From an uncultured Acholeplasmatales bacterium (GTDB lineage Bacteria > Bacillota_I > Bacilli_A > Acholeplasmatales > UBA5453): a stretch of DNA of 51,984 nt. The stretch covers positions 1 through 51,984 of the forward strand of contig CAKMJY010000012.1 in the NCBI GenBank assembly GCA_927433595.1, in the 5' to 3' direction. The notes under the pieces are model-generated. The model saw only the letters and a list, made by a program, of their open reading frames with translations. It ran no database searches and was not told the DNA's origin. Shown here piece by piece: positions 51,889-51,984 of this stretch. Made by a program: the position numbers and the translations under genes. The stretch's first letter is position 1. Every line of letters begins with the position of its first letter.

Positions 51889-51984
51889 ATGAACAGCCCA
51901 AACCTAAATCTTGGCCATCCTTGTTTCTCAACGAAAGGGCATGGTAAAACGGGACGTATACACTTGGCGGTAGCACCAGGGTGT
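51889..51984 (+). CDS. NifB-like radical SAM protein, N-terminal fragment (partial)
   Basis: 32 codons from ATG to the window edge. The peptide contains GHPCFSTKGHGKTGRIHLAV followed by APGC, which matches the start of NifB (HPCFxxxAHxxxGRIHLPVAPxCNxxCxxC), the radical SAM enzyme that makes the NifB cofactor of nitrogenase. The next residues would be the FeS cluster cysteines beyond the edge. A GAGG site lies 4 nt before the ATG. GC is about 49%, well above the rest of the window. A NifB gene is not expected in an Acholeplasma-like genome. Confidence 0.75.
   Translation, partial: MNSPNLNLGHPCFSTKGHGKTGRIHLAVAPGC

Overview
The window looks like a chromosomal segment of an AT-rich, wall-less bacterium of the Acholeplasma type (Acholeplasmataceae, Mollicutes). 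The reasons are: low GC with Firmicutes/Mollicutes-like proteins; TGA used as an ordinary stop (many genes end in TGA and Trp is TGG), which excludes the Mycoplasma code; and a PPi-dependent phosphofructokinase, an activity known from Acholeplasma. Coding density is very high, about 80% of genes lie on the minus strand, and many genes overlap by 1-8 bp in operons. I saw no rRNA, tRNA, CRISPR array, insertion sequence or prophage.

Layout: 139-2435 holds two tandem MgtE-type Mg2+ transporters. 2514-7392 is one operon read leftward from a near-consensus promoter at 7412-7439: an unknown protein, a 54-aa small protein, a DUF2089 protein without its zinc cysteines, a YvlB-like protein and a heterodimeric ABC exporter of the BmrC/BmrD type. 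pepT (plus strand) follows. 8906-15068 is a leftward run of hydrolases: a HAD/metallophosphoesterase fusion, a glycerophosphodiester phosphodiesterase, an SGNH hydrolase, a Sel1-repeat protein and an esterase. Then come gdhA, a cytosolic GH17 glycosidase and ald. 19878-25070 is lplA-gcvT-gcvH-gcvPA-gcvPB, a glycine cleavage operon led by its lipoate ligase. 25171-29598 carries a CotH-type lipoprotein and a gnd-zwf-cyclase operon (oxidative pentose phosphate branch). 29729-34660 holds a degenerate NagA-like protein, an RDD-like membrane protein, an aminotransferase, and a Wzz/BY-kinase/PHP-phosphatase set. 34777-41373 has pepF, uvrB, a Na/Pi cotransporter and pfkA. Divergently, the plus strand carries the PPi-dependent PFK and two tandem Ca2+/cation exchangers. 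44964-50128 has an alpha/beta hydrolase, dnaE and a surface protein with Ig-like repeats. The window ends in an ABC exporter gene that loses its 5' end.

Central metabolism is the theme: two PFKs, oxidative pentose phosphate enzymes, glutamate and alanine dehydrogenases and glycine cleavage. Three CcpA-type (cre-like) palindromes lie in front of GH17, lplA and the pfk pair, suggesting shared carbon control, although no regulator gene is in the window.

The most striking discontinuity is at the right edge. The ABC gene breaks off at about 51.87-51.88 kb, and the last 96 bases, at about 49% GC, encode the start of a NifB-type radical SAM protein with its own ribosome binding site. This is either an assembly chimera or a recent foreign insertion. 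No clearly novel multi-gene system was proven. The best candidates for a closer look are the small-protein/DUF2089/ABC operon, the hairpin leader before the Na/Pi transporter and the palindromes around the promoter of the second exchanger.
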